From Microlunatus endophyticus (lineage in GTDB: Bacteria; Actinomycetota; Actinomycetes; Propionibacteriales; Propionibacteriaceae): a stretch of DNA of 64,000 nt. Positions 7,280 through 15,541 of this stretch are shown one piece after another; position 1 is the stretch's first letter; each line of letters begins with the position of its first letter. A model generated the notes under the pieces. It had not been told where the DNA came from and did no database searches. It saw only the letters and a list, made by a program, of their open reading frames with translations. The position numbers and the translations under genes are program-made. The stretch covers positions 186,001-250,000 of the forward strand of contig NZ_BMMZ01000004.1 in the NCBI RefSeq assembly GCF_014646195.1, read 5' to 3'.

Positions 7280-10225
7280 ATGCTCGATTCAGAGCCCGAC
7301 AACAATGCAGTCACCAACCCTGTGACGACCCCCGAAGCAGCACCCAAGCCGCCGCGTCGGCGTGCGGCCAGCCGCCCGGCCGGGCCACCGAAACACGCTG
7401 ATCCGACCGCCGAGACGACCGGCGGAACAGCAGAGATCACACTGTCCGCGCCGCAGCAATCGCCGCCGGAACTGCCGTCCGATGGCGACGGCGCGGCGCC
7501 GGCGAAGAAGTCCGCCGCGCGCAAGACCGCAGCAAAGAAGGCGCCGGTCAAGAAGGCGACATCCGAGAAGACAGCCGAGAAATCCGCCGCCAGGAAGACG
7601 ACCACCCGCAGGACCGCGGCGAAGAAGACCGCCGCCGCGGAGCCGGTGGATGCGGTCGCCCCGGAGCGGGCGGCGCAGGACCAGGCGGAATTGCCCGCCG
7701 TCTCCGAATCGGAGGCGGAGCCGGCGACCGCGAAGAAGTCCGCGGCGAAGCGTACGACCAAGAAGACCGCCACCAAGGTGCCCGCCAAGCGCACCCCGCG
7801 CAAGACTGCGGCCAAGAAGACGGCAGCCCCCGACTTAGATGTGGCTGACTCAGATGTGGCTGACTCGGATCTGACAGCTCCTGCCGGGCAGGGCATCGGT
7901 GCGGTCGAAGCGGATGAGGCTGCCGAGCTTGTCGAGTCGCAGCAGGCAGCCGACGTGCTCGCCGTCGAACAGACTGCCGGCGCCTCGGCACCCACGACCG
8001 AGGTAACCGCGACCGAGGAGCCGACCGCCGACCGGATCGCTGAGGCGGTCGGGGCGGCGGAGGCGCTCGAGGAAGTGGAGGAGATCGAGGCTGCCGACGA
8101 GGCGGACCTGTCGATCGAGGCTGCGATCGCGTCCGCCATGAATGCGACCCTCGCCGAACGTGAGGCTGTCCAGGCAGACGATGCTGACACCGCGGCAGCC
8201 GGCGCCGCCGAGCCTGAGGCCGCCGGCGATCAGGACGACACCGAGGACGGCCGCCCCGAGGACACCCACGACGAGGACACCCACGACGAGGACACCCACG
8301 ACGAGGGTGACGAGACCCACGAGGGTGGCCGCCGTCGTCGCCGCCGTCGCGGTGGCCGTCGTCGTCGCCGCGGTGGCCGGGATCGGGATTCCGCCGAGGA
8401 CGACGACTCGTCCGAGGAGTCCGGTGAGGCGGGCAGTGACGACGCGGAGTCCGACGAGTCCAGCGCCCGACCGACTGCAGACTCCGGCAGCGAGGCCGCT
8501 CCGGCTGCTGACTCCGCCAGCAAGTCCGCCGAACAGTCCGCCGAGGACGCCGATGGCACCACTGATGAGGACACCGAAGGCGAGGGTGGGGGCGGTCGTC
8601 GCCGGCGTCGTCGCCGTCGTCGCCGGGGCGAGGACACTGCTGCCGCCCCGGACGACCCGACCGAGGTCGTGGTCCGGGTCCGGGAGCCGCGGAAGGCGTC
8701 CGACGAGGTCACTGGGATCGACGGCTCCACTCGGATGGAGGCCAAGCGCCAGCGCCGCCGCGAGGGGCGTGAGGCCGGCCGCCGGCGTGCGCCGATCATC
8801 AGCGAGGCCGAGTTCCTGGCCCGCCGTGAGTCCGTCAACCGGAAGATGATCATCCGCCAGCGCGAAGACCTGTCCCAGATCGCGGTGCTCGAGGACGGCA
8901 TCCTGGTCGAGCACTACGTCGACCGGGAGAGTGCCAACTCGCTGATCGGCAACGTCTATCTCGGACGCGTGCAGAATGTCTTGCCGTCGATGGAGGCGGC
9001 CTTCATCGACATCGGTCGCGGCCGCAACGCCGTGCTGTACGCCGGTGAGGTCGACTGGGACTCGTACGGCGTCGAAGGCCACGACCGCAAGGTCGAGACG
9101 GTCCTCAAATCGGGTCAGACCGTGCTGGTCCAGGTCACCAAGGACCCGGTCGGAGCCAAAGGCGCCCGGCTGACCAACCACGTTTCGATCCCGGGCCGCT
9201 ACGTCGTCTACGCCCCCAACGGCCATCTGTCCGGCATCTCCCGCAAGCTGCCGGAGAACGAGCGCAAGCGACTCAAGGACATCCTCGACGCGGCTGTCGG
9301 CGAGACGGCCAGCGTGATCGTCCGGACTGCTGCCGAGGGTGCGTCGGAGGAGGAGCTGATCCGCGACGTCAACCGGCTGAAGGCGCAGTGGGAGGACATC
9401 GAGCGCAAGGTCAAGGCCGGCAACGCCCCGCAGTTGCTGTACGCGGAGCCCGACCTGACGCTGCGGATCGTCCGGGACCTGTTCACCGAGGACTTCGCCG
9501 AGCTGATCGTCCAGGGCAACGGCTCGATGAATGATGCCTACGAGGCCCTCGAGGCGTACATGCAGCATGTCGCCCCGCACCTGGCCGATCGGATGAAGCG
9601 CTGGGACGCCGAGGCCAACGGCGATCTCTTCGGCAGCTACCGGCTGGACGAGCAGATCGCCAAGGGCCTGGAGCGAAAGGTGTTCCTTCCGTCCGGCGGC
9701 TCGCTGATCATCGACCGGACGGAGGCGATGACGGTGATCGACGTCAATACCGGCAAGTTCACCGGCTCCGGCGGCAACCTCGAGGCCACCATCACCTCCA
9801 ACAACCTGGAGGCGGCCGAGGAGATCGTCCGGCAGCTGCGCTTGCGCGACATCGGCGGCATCATCGTGATCGACTTCATCGACATGGTGCTGCCGAGCAA
9901 CCGGGAGCTGCTGCTGCGCCGGCTGGTCGAGTGCCTGGGCCGCGACCGGACCCGGCACCAGGTCGCCGAGGTGACCAGTCTCGGCCTGGTGCAGATGACC
10001 CGCAAGCGGATCGGCACCGGCCTGCTCGAGGCATTCAGCACCGAGTGTCCGCACTGCCACGGCCGCGGTGTTGAACTGCACGACGTGCCGGTCGCCGACG
10101 CCAAACTCGCCGACGGCGGCGCCCGCGATGAGCACAACGGCGGGGGCCGCAACCGGCGTCGCGGCGGCAAGAGTCGCAAGAAGAGCAGCGAGGAAGCCCC
10201 GGCGGAAGTCACTGCTGCGAGCTGA
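7280..10225 (+). CDS. rne: Ribonuclease E/G with long charged N-terminal extension
   Basis: Encodes 981 residues; the ATG has AAGGAG six bases upstream. The catalytic half holds an S1 domain (~555-640), the DNase I-like active site with D821 (IDVNTGKF) and D865 (IDFIDM), and a zinc-link CPHCHGRG at 923-930. The enzyme cuts single-stranded RNA and drives mRNA decay and rRNA/tRNA processing. Residues ~60-190 form a histone-H1-like Lys/Ala region (AAKK, KKTA repeats), ~200-345 are acidic, and two Arg clusters follow (~350-370, ~437-452). In actinobacteria the disordered arms that bind RNA and partner enzymes flank the catalytic core, so this one is likely a scaffold. A rare TTA leucine codon occurs near 7835. 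Confidence 0.95.
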   Translation: MLDSEPDNNAVTNPVTTPEAAPKPPRRRAASRPAGPPKHADPTAETTGGTAEITLSAPQQSPPELPSDGDGAAPAKKSAARKTAAKKAPVKKATSEKTAEKSAARKTTTRRTAAKKTAAAEPVDAVAPERAAQDQAELPAVSESEAEPATAKKSAAKRTTKKTATKVPAKRTPRKTAAKKTAAPDLDVADSDVADSDLTAPAGQGIGAVEADEAAELVESQQAADVLAVEQTAGASAPTTEVTATEEPTADRIAEAVGAAEALEEVEEIEAADEADLSIEAAIASAMNATLAEREAVQADDADTAAAGAAEPEAAGDQDDTEDGRPEDTHDEDTHDEDTHDEGDETHEGGRRRRRRRGGRRRRRGGRDRDSAEDDDSSEESGEAGSDDAESDESSARPTADSGSEAAPAADSASKSAEQSAEDADGTTDEDTEGEGGGGRRRRRRRRRRGEDTAAAPDDPTEVVVRVREPRKASDEVTGIDGSTRMEAKRQRRREGREAGRRRAPIISEAEFLARRESVNRKMIIRQREDLSQIAVLEDGILVEHYVDRESANSLIGNVYLGRVQNVLPSMEAAFIDIGRGRNAVLYAGEVDWDSYGVEGHDRKVETVLKSGQTVLVQVTKDPVGAKGARLTNHVSIPGRYVVYAPNGHLSGISRKLPENERKRLKDILDAAVGETASVIVRTAAEGASEEELIRDVNRLKAQWEDIERKVKAGNAPQLLYAEPDLTLRIVRDLFTEDFAELIVQGNGSMNDAYEALEAYMQHVAPHLADRMKRWDAEANGDLFGSYRLDEQIAKGLERKVFLPSGGSLIIDRTEAMTVIDVNTGKFTGSGGNLEATITSNNLEAAEEIVRQLRLRDIGGIIVIDFIDMVLPSNRELLLRRLVECLGRDRTRHQVAEVTSLGLVQMTRKRIGTGLLEAFSTECPHCHGRGVELHDVPVADAKLADGGARDEHNGGGRNRRRGGKSRKKSSEEAPAEVTAAS
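8259..8303 (+). repeat. Three perfect 15 bp tandem repeats inside rne (EDTHD)
   Basis: GAGGACACCCACGAC is repeated three times without a mismatch, in codon phase, giving EDTHDEDTHDEDTHD in the acidic arm of RNase E. A shorter pair of 15-base units (GATGTGGCTGACTCA/G) lies at 7838-7867. Both look like recent slippage expansions. Confidence 0.9.
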
Positions 10226-10230
10226 TCGCC

Positions 10231-10299
10231 AAGAACGTCCGTGCCGTTGCTCGCCGACCCGCCCCAGAGGCTGGTACAGCGATCGGCATGGACGTTCTT
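10231..10299 (+). terminator. Large hairpin downstream of rne
   Basis: AAGAACGTCCGTGCCG at 10231 pairs with CGGCATGGACGTTCTT at 10284 along 16 bases with one G-T pair; the loop is 37 bases. It begins six bases after the rne stop and ends just before the fprA promoter. There is no T-run, so it is either a non-canonical terminator or a 3'-end stabilising structure. Confidence 0.6.
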
Positions 10300-10305
10300 A
10301 GCGTT

Positions 10306-10311
10306 TAGGTT
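10306..10311 (+). promoter_or_regulatory. -10 box of a leaderless fprA transcript
   Basis: TAGGTT is followed by six bases and the ATG of fprA, the spacing typical of actinobacterial leaderless genes. No ribosome site is present. Confidence 0.55.
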
Positions 10312-10317
10312 GGACAC

Positions 10318-11724
10318 ATGAAGCCGCTGGTGGTTGCCGTCGTCGGCGCCGGACCGTCGGGTATCTACGCGGCCGAGGCGCTGACCGCCCAGTCCGAGAT
10401 TCCGGTGCAGGTGGCGGTGATCGACAAGCTCCCGGTCCCGTTCGGCTTGGTGCGCTACGGAGTCGCCCCCGATCACCCGAGCATCCGCTCGATCCGCAAC
10501 ACCCTCGAGCGGACCTTGGAGCGTGACGACGTCAGCTTCTTCGGCAACGTGGCGATCGGCCGCGACCTCACCGTGGAGGAATTGCGCAGCGTCACCGACG
10601 CGGTGATCTACGCCTACGGTGCGGCCAGCGACCGACGGCTCGACGTGCCGGGTGAAGATCTGGCCGGCAGCATCGCTGCGCCGGACCTGGTCGCCTGGTA
10701 CTGCGGCAATCCTGACGTGCACCCGGAGACCTCCGGTCCTTCGACAGGCTCAGCACCGGATGGTGACGGGCACAATCCGGTCGAGGAGTTGATCACCCAC
10801 ACCCGGCAGGCGGTCGTGGTCGGCGCCGGGAATGTCGCGCTGGACGTGGTCCGGGTGCTGATCAAGAATGTCGACGAGCTCGAGGACACCGACATGGCCG
10901 ACGAGGTGCTCCAGGTGCTCGGCGTGAAGTCGATCACCGATGTCCATCTGCTGGCCCGACGCGGGCCGGCCTACACCTCCTTCACTACCAAGGAACTTCG
11001 CGAACTGGCCAAGATCGACGAGGTCGACCTGATCCTCGAACCAGCGGACTTCGATCTCGACGAGCCGAGCCGGGCCCGGGTGGACAAGGACAAGATCGCT
11101 GCTCGCAACGTCGCGGCGATGCAGGACTGGCTGGAGCGGCCGGTCACCGGCGCCGCACGACGGATCCACCTGCACTTCTGGACCCGGCCCACCAAGATCA
11201 TCGGGACCGACCGGGTCGAGGGTGTCGGCATCGAACGCACCCGGCTGGACGACACCGGGCGGGTGATCGCAGCCCGCGCACTCGAGCCGATCCCGGCGCA
11301 GCTGGTGGTGCGGTCGGTCGGCTACCGCGGCATCGCGCTGGAGGGGATCCCGTACGACGCCGAGCTCGGCCGGGTGCCGCATGCCGGCGGGCACGTGATC
11401 CGGTCCGACGGCTTCTCACCCGACGAATACGTGACCGGCTGGATCAAGCGCGGACCGACCGGTGTCATCGGCACCAACAAATCCGATGCGGTCGAGACCG
11501 TGCACAGTCTGCTCAACGACGTCGAGGACGAGGCGCTGGTCGCCGAGCACGACATCGCCGAGCTCGCCGCGCTGCTGGCCGAACGGGGCATCACCCCGCT
11601 CGACCTGCCCGCCTGGCGCCGGATCAACGCCGCCGAGATCGCCCGCGGCCAGGGACATGGCCGGGACCGGACCACCATCGCGCATCACTCGGAGCTGCTG
11701 GCGGCCGCTGACGACCCGGCGTGA
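10318..11724 (+). CDS. fprA: Ferredoxin/adrenodoxin-type NADP+ reductase
   Basis: Encodes 468 residues. It has an FAD Rossmann motif (VVGAGPSGIYAAEAL, residues 8-22), the conserved VRYGVAPDHPSIRSI, a second dinucleotide motif for NADP(H) (VVVGAGNVALDVVRVL) and the C-terminal GWIKRGPTGVIGTNK that packs on the flavin. It is a cytoplasmic electron shuttle between NADPH and ferredoxins or P450 systems. The family is usually ~450-460 residues. The excess here coincides with a dispersed palindromic repeat inserted in frame at 10733-10759, adding SGPSTGSAPDG in a surface loop. It converges on the ArsR gene. Confidence 0.94.
   Translation: MKPLVVAVVGAGPSGIYAAEALTAQSEIPVQVAVIDKLPVPFGLVRYGVAPDHPSIRSIRNTLERTLERDDVSFFGNVAIGRDLTVEELRSVTDAVIYAYGAASDRRLDVPGEDLAGSIAAPDLVAWYCGNPDVHPETSGPSTGSAPDGDGHNPVEELITHTRQAVVVGAGNVALDVVRVLIKNVDELEDTDMADEVLQVLGVKSITDVHLLARRGPAYTSFTTKELRELAKIDEVDLILEPADFDLDEPSRARVDKDKIAARNVAAMQDWLERPVTGAARRIHLHFWTRPTKIIGTDRVEGVGIERTRLDDTGRVIAARALEPIPAQLVVRSVGYRGIALEGIPYDAELGRVPHAGGHVIRSDGFSPDEYVTGWIKRGPTGVIGTNKSDAVETVHSLLNDVEDEALVAEHDIAELAALLAERGITPLDLPAWRRINAAEIARGQGHGRDRTTIAHHSELLAAADDPA
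10733..10759. repeat. Dispersed palindromic element inside fprA
   Basis: CCGGT at one end and ACCGG at the other enclose CCTTCGACAGGCTCAGC. The same core (CTTCGACxGGCTCAG) reappears at 11766 and inverted at 11738. It is a small REP-like interspersed repeat, here inside coding sequence in frame. Confidence 0.75.
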
Positions 11725-11736
11725 GCAGCATCGATC

Positions 11737-11783
11737 GCTGAGCTTGTCGAACCGCTCTCATCGGTCCTTCGACGGGCTCAGGA
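11737..11783. repeat. Inverted pair of the same palindromic element between fprA and arsR
   Basis: GCTGAGCTTGTCGAACCG and CGGTCCTTCGACGGGCTCAG face each other and can fold into an imperfect hairpin. The pair separates two convergent genes and could terminate both. The stop codon of the ArsR gene (11778-11780) lies inside the second copy. Confidence 0.75.
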
Positions 11784-12152
11784 CTCCTCGGCTGTTTCCT
11801 GAGACTGGCGTTCCAGCATCTGCCGCAGCGGGAGCGGGGGATCGGGGGCCAGTGTGCCGTCCGGAGCGATGTGCTCGAAGATCTGTTCGACCATCGTGAT
11901 CACGTGCGGGTCGTCGACGGTGTAGATCTGCCGCCGGCCGTCCCGGCGACTGCTGACCACGCCGGCCAACCGGAGCTTGGTCAGGTGCTGGCTGACGGTG
12001 GCGATCGAGACTCCGACCCGCTCCGAGAGCGTGCCCACGTCGTACTCACCCGCCGAAGCCAGTGCCACCAGATGCAGGCGGACCGGCGTCGACAGCAGCG
12101 CGAACGTCCGGGCAGCCGTGTCCAGCTGTGCCCCGGTCGGGTCAGGAGTCAC
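11778..12152 (-). CDS. ArsR-family metalloregulator-like repressor
   Basis: About 124 residues. The winged helix spans roughly residues 15-90 (ARTFALLSTPVRLHLVALAS … VGTLSERVGVSIATVSQHLTKLRLAGVVSSRRDGRRQIYTV), a clear ArsR/SmtB pattern. No conserved metal-binding cysteine pair (CxC) is seen in the recognition helix, so the ligand is unclear. The C-terminal tail (APDGTLAPDPP) matches a common actinobacterial subfamily. GTG 12152 is preferred over the in-frame TTG at 12167; neither has a well-spaced ribosome site. It lies back to back with the CaCA exchanger, which it may control. Confidence 0.85.
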   Translation of the reverse strand: MTPDPTGAQLDTAARTFALLSTPVRLHLVALASAGEYDVGTLSERVGVSIATVSQHLTKLRLAGVVSSRRDGRRQIYTVDDPHVITMVEQIFEHIAPDGTLAPDPPLPLRQMLERQSQETAEES

Positions 12153-12263
12153 TCCTCCATTGTCCAACGTGCCGGCACAGCCCGGACCCAGGTATCAGGC
12201 GTGTCCGCTCGTTTCGGCAGTTCCTCATTTGCGTAACCATCGAAACGTCGCCAGAATGGGGTG

Positions 12264-13505
12264 ATGCTGAAGGCCATCCGACCCGTCCTGCTGTGCTGCC
12301 TGGTGGCAGCGCCGGCGGTCGTCCTGCGGCTGATCGGCGCCGACATCCCGGCGCCGCTCGCGCTGCTCGCCTTCGGCGGCGCGGTCGTCGGCGCGTCGTT
12401 CATGCTGGCTTGGGCCGCGGAGGCCGCCGAGCACGACATCTCCGGCGGCCTGGCGATCGCCATCCTGGCCGTGATCGTGGTCCTCCCGGAATATGCGGTC
12501 GACCTCTATTTCGCCTACTCGGCCGGCACGGACCCGTCCCATGTCGCCTATGCCGCCGCCAACATGACAGGCTCGAATCGCCTGCTGCTCGGGGTCGGTT
12601 GGGCACTGGTGGTGATCGTCTCGCTGGCCGTGACCAAGCGGCGTACGGGCCGGCCGGTCCGGGCGATCCTGCTGGAGTCGGGCAATCGGATCGAGCTCGG
12701 CTTTCTCGCGATCGCCTCCCTGATCTCGCTGCTCATCCCGATCACAGGTCAGATCCACCTGGTGCTGGGGATCGCGCTGCTGGCGATGTTCGCGTTCTAT
12801 CTGGTCCGCGCGGCGGCTTCCGGCGCTGGCGAGGAGCCGGAGTTGATCGGCCCGGCGGCGCGGATCGGCGACCTGCCGGCGAGTCGCCGCAGGCCGCTGG
12901 TGATCGCGATCTTCGTGATCGCCGCGGCCGTCATCCTGCTCTGCGCCGAGCCGTTCGCCAACGCGCTGGTCGACAGCGGCAGGGTGCTGGGCATCGACCA
13001 GTTCCTGCTGGTGCAATGGCTGGCTCCGTTGGCATCGGAGGCGCCGGAGCTGATCGTCGCGGTGATCTTCGCCGTCCAGGGCAAGGCGGCCGGTGCGATC
13101 GGGATGTTGATCTCGGCCAAGGTCAACCAGTGGACGATGTTGGTCGGGTCGCTACCGATCGCGTACCTGATCGGTGGCGGGAGCGCTGCGCTGCCGATGG
13201 ACGGCCGGCAGACCGAGGAATTCGTCCTCACCGCTGCCCAGACCCTGCTCGGGATCGCCGTGTTGTTGAAGCTGCGCTTTCCCCGGTGGCTGGCATGGAC
13301 GCTGCTTGGCCTCTTCGCCTGTCAGTTCGTGATTCCCGGGACGACAGGACGGCTGGTGCTGTCCGGGGTCTTCGGGGTGCTGACCATCGGCGCTCTGGTG
13401 GTCAACCGGCGGGAGATCCTGCCGACCCTGCTGGCGCCGTTCCGCCGCGAGCGGACGATCATCGCCCGGGACGAGCAGCGCGAGCTCGCGTCGACCCCGC
13501 GCTGA
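12264..13505 (+). CDS. CaCA-superfamily sodium/calcium-type cation exchanger
   Basis: About 413 residues with ten or eleven hydrophobic segments. The two alpha repeats of the CaCA family are visible: LPEYAVDLYF … AANMTGSNRLLLG near residues 75-115, and PLASEAPELIVAVIFAV … AKVNQWTMLVGSLP near 255-295. The acidic residues (E in LPEY and SEAPE) are the expected ion ligands. It sits in the cytoplasmic membrane and probably exchanges Ca2+ or another cation for Na+ or H+. GTG 12261 directly precedes the ATG and is an alternative start. It diverges from an ArsR-type repressor. Confidence 0.85.
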   Translation: MLKAIRPVLLCCLVAAPAVVLRLIGADIPAPLALLAFGGAVVGASFMLAWAAEAAEHDISGGLAIAILAVIVVLPEYAVDLYFAYSAGTDPSHVAYAAANMTGSNRLLLGVGWALVVIVSLAVTKRRTGRPVRAILLESGNRIELGFLAIASLISLLIPITGQIHLVLGIALLAMFAFYLVRAAASGAGEEPELIGPAARIGDLPASRRRPLVIAIFVIAAAVILLCAEPFANALVDSGRVLGIDQFLLVQWLAPLASEAPELIVAVIFAVQGKAAGAIGMLISAKVNQWTMLVGSLPIAYLIGGGSAALPMDGRQTEEFVLTAAQTLLGIAVLLKLRFPRWLAWTLLGLFACQFVIPGTTGRLVLSGVFGVLTIGALVVNRREILPTLLAPFRRERTIIARDEQRELASTPR

Positions 13506-13523
13506 CCGGGGCCGTCCGACGTT

Positions 13524-14108
13524 TCAGGACCGCGCCGGGACCATCGCCAGGACGTCGGTGACCAGCCGGTCTGCGTAGTCCTGGTCGATCGGCTGGCCGA
13601 AGACCGCGTGATGGTAGAGCGGGGCGACGATGTGATCGACGACCTGGTCCGCGGTCGGCACCGCCTCGCCGCGGTCGGTTGCCCGCCCGATCATGATCGT
13701 CGCCTGGCTGAGGCGGGCGTCCCAGCACTGGCAGTCGCCGGTGCTGTCGCGAGCCGCTGCCAGTGCCTTCAGGTAGCGGGTGCGTTGCGGTCGGGAGATG
13801 TCGGCGGCGATGATGCCGGCCCAGGCGCGCAGGTCGCCGGCGAAGCTCCCGGTGTCCGGAGGCTGGTCGCCGTCCCGGGTCAGCGCGGCGACCGCGACCT
13901 CCTCGAGCAGTTCGTCCACGTCGGCCCAGCGGCGGTAGACGCTGGTCGGGTTGACCCCGGCCCGCTGCGCCACCATCGGAATCGTGATCCGGTCCGGCTT
14001 GCCCTCGGCCATCAGATGCCCGATCGCGGTGTAGATCGAATCCAGGACACGGGCGCTGCGGCCTCCGGTCCTGCGGGCTACCGGGGGCGAAACGGACTGG
14101 GTGGACAT
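13524..14108 (-). CDS. TetR-family repressor (efflux regulator)
   Basis: Encodes 194 residues. The N-terminal helix-turn-helix is RITIPMVAQRAGVNPTSVYRRW (~residues 41-62), a clear TetR pattern, followed by a C-terminal ligand domain of the TetR_C type (helices around DLRAWAGIIAADIS and the CQCWDARL stretch). It is divergent from the MFS transporter at 14216, with a perfect inverted repeat between. It most likely represses that transporter and itself until a drug-like ligand binds. Confidence 0.9.
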   Translation of the reverse strand: MSTQSVSPPVARRTGGRSARVLDSIYTAIGHLMAEGKPDRITIPMVAQRAGVNPTSVYRRWADVDELLEEVAVAALTRDGDQPPDTGSFAGDLRAWAGIIAADISRPQRTRYLKALAAARDSTGDCQCWDARLSQATIMIGRATDRGEAVPTADQVVDHIVAPLYHHAVFGQPIDQDYADRLVTDVLAMVPARS

Positions 14109-14128
14109 GATCTCATTATGCTATCCCC

Positions 14129-14190
14129 AAAGGATTGGCTTTAAGGATCGCGCCGCGCTACAGTCTTCCTAAAGCAATGAGTATTGCTTT
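14129..14190. promoter_or_regulatory. TetR operator region between the tetR and MFS genes
   Basis: AAAGCAAT-GAGT-ATTGCTTT at 14171-14190 is a perfect 8+4+8 palindrome. A related shorter palindrome, AAAGGATTGGCTTT, lies at 14129-14142 nearer the repressor gene. Two sites would allow control of both divergent promoters. Confidence 0.75.
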
Positions 14191-14215
14191 TAGATGCCGC
14201 TCTGGCAGCTAGGAG

Positions 14216-15541
14216 ATGACTGTGGCACTTCGGCTCCGGCGGACCTCCGCCTTTCTCGTCGCTGTGACGACCATGATCGCGATGCTGGCGGGTTCGGCCG
14301 CGCCGTCGCCGCTCTACCCGGTGTATCGCCAGCTCTGGGGCTTCTCGACATTCACCCTGACCGTGATCTTCGCCGTCTACGTCGCCGCGCTGCTGGCGGC
14401 GTTGCTGACGGCCGGTTCGCTGTCCGATCAGATCGGCCGTCGACCGGTGGTCGGAGCGGGGCTGGTCTTGCTGGCCGCTGCGATGGTGCTCTTCATCGCA
14501 GCCCAGGGCGTCGGCGGTCTGATCGCCGCGCGGATCCTGCAGGGGGTTGCCACCGGGCTGATCACCGGCGCCGTCACGGCCATGATCGTTGATCTTCAGC
14601 CGCACGCCCGCGCGGGAGCACTGGCCACCGGGATCAGTCCCGCGCTGGGGATGGCGATCGGCTCGCTGCTCTCGGGAGCACTGCTGCAGTGGGCACCTTG
14701 GCCACGCTTCCTGGTCTTCTGGATCCTCTTGGCCGGAGACCTGCTGCTGGCGCTGCTGGTGGCGTTGATGCCGCCGATGCCGGCCCGGCGTGCTGATCAT
14801 GAGCGGATTCGCTTCCGTACCGTGCTGGGCTCGCTGCGCCCGAGTGTCGGTGTCGTCCGCGCAGTGCGTCCGGCATTCCTGGCTCAGCTGCCGGCAGTGG
14901 CCTCCACCTGGGCCCTCGGCGGCCTGTATCTGGCCCTGGGCTCCTCGATCGTCGCCGGTCTTCTCGGGGTGACCAATCACTTCTACGGCGCTGCCGTGTT
15001 GGCCGCCTTCTTCGCCAGCGCGGCGCTCGCGGCGCCGGTCTTCCGCGTGCTGAGCGAGTCCCGTCGCCGGCCGGCGGGTTTCGGGGCGCTCGGGATCGGA
15101 GTGCTGCTGACCATGGTCGCGGCGCTGAACCACTCGCTGACGCTGGATATTGTCGGCTCGGTCCTGGCCGGACTCGGTTTCGGGCTCACCTGGCTGACAG
15201 TGATGAGTGTGCTGGCCGCGGCCACGCCGGCCGAACACCGGGGTCAGACATTTGCCGCCGTTTACGTTGCCAGCTACATCGCCTTCAGCGTCCCGGCCCT
15301 GGTCGCCGGTCTCGCGGTGAACCGGCTCGGGATGTTGCCGACGGTGGTCGGCTACGCCTGCTTCGATCTACTGCTGGTGATCGCCGCATCGGTTGCTGCC
15401 GGGCTGGAGTTGCGTCGGCGTCGCCGCCCGATCCCGGCCGAGCTCAGCGGTGAGACCGTCGATGATCTTGACGAGGATCCTGTCGATGATCTTCTCATCG
15501 CGGCGCCAATGCAGCCTGCCAGCTGCTCAAGTCAGTCATGA
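14216..15541 (+). CDS. MFS efflux transporter
   Basis: Encodes 441 residues and 12 predicted membrane segments. The MFS loop 2-3 motif appears as GSLSDQIGRRPVVGAG, and motif-C-like glycines sit in TM5 (GISPALGMAIGSLLSGALL). The C-terminal ~25 residues are acidic (DDLDEDPVDDL). TAGGAG stands one base before ATG 14216, so GTG 14222 with seven-base spacing is an equally good start. It is probably an exporter of a small hydrophobic compound under the divergent TetR. The 3' end overlaps the convergent phosphotransferase gene by 47 bases. Confidence 0.88.
   Translation: MTVALRLRRTSAFLVAVTTMIAMLAGSAAPSPLYPVYRQLWGFSTFTLTVIFAVYVAALLAALLTAGSLSDQIGRRPVVGAGLVLLAAAMVLFIAAQGVGGLIAARILQGVATGLITGAVTAMIVDLQPHARAGALATGISPALGMAIGSLLSGALLQWAPWPRFLVFWILLAGDLLLALLVALMPPMPARRADHERIRFRTVLGSLRPSVGVVRAVRPAFLAQLPAVASTWALGGLYLALGSSIVAGLLGVTNHFYGAAVLAAFFASAALAAPVFRVLSESRRRPAGFGALGIGVLLTMVAALNHSLTLDIVGSVLAGLGFGLTWLTVMSVLAAATPAEHRGQTFAAVYVASYIAFSVPALVAGLAVNRLGMLPTVVGYACFDLLLVIAASVAAGLELRRRRRPIPAELSGETVDDLDEDPVDDLLIAAPMQPASCSSQS

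Noticed and set aside
7850..10135. A 761-codon open frame antisense to rne
   Set aside because: Shadow of the GC-rich rne gene; low-complexity translation with no family motif.
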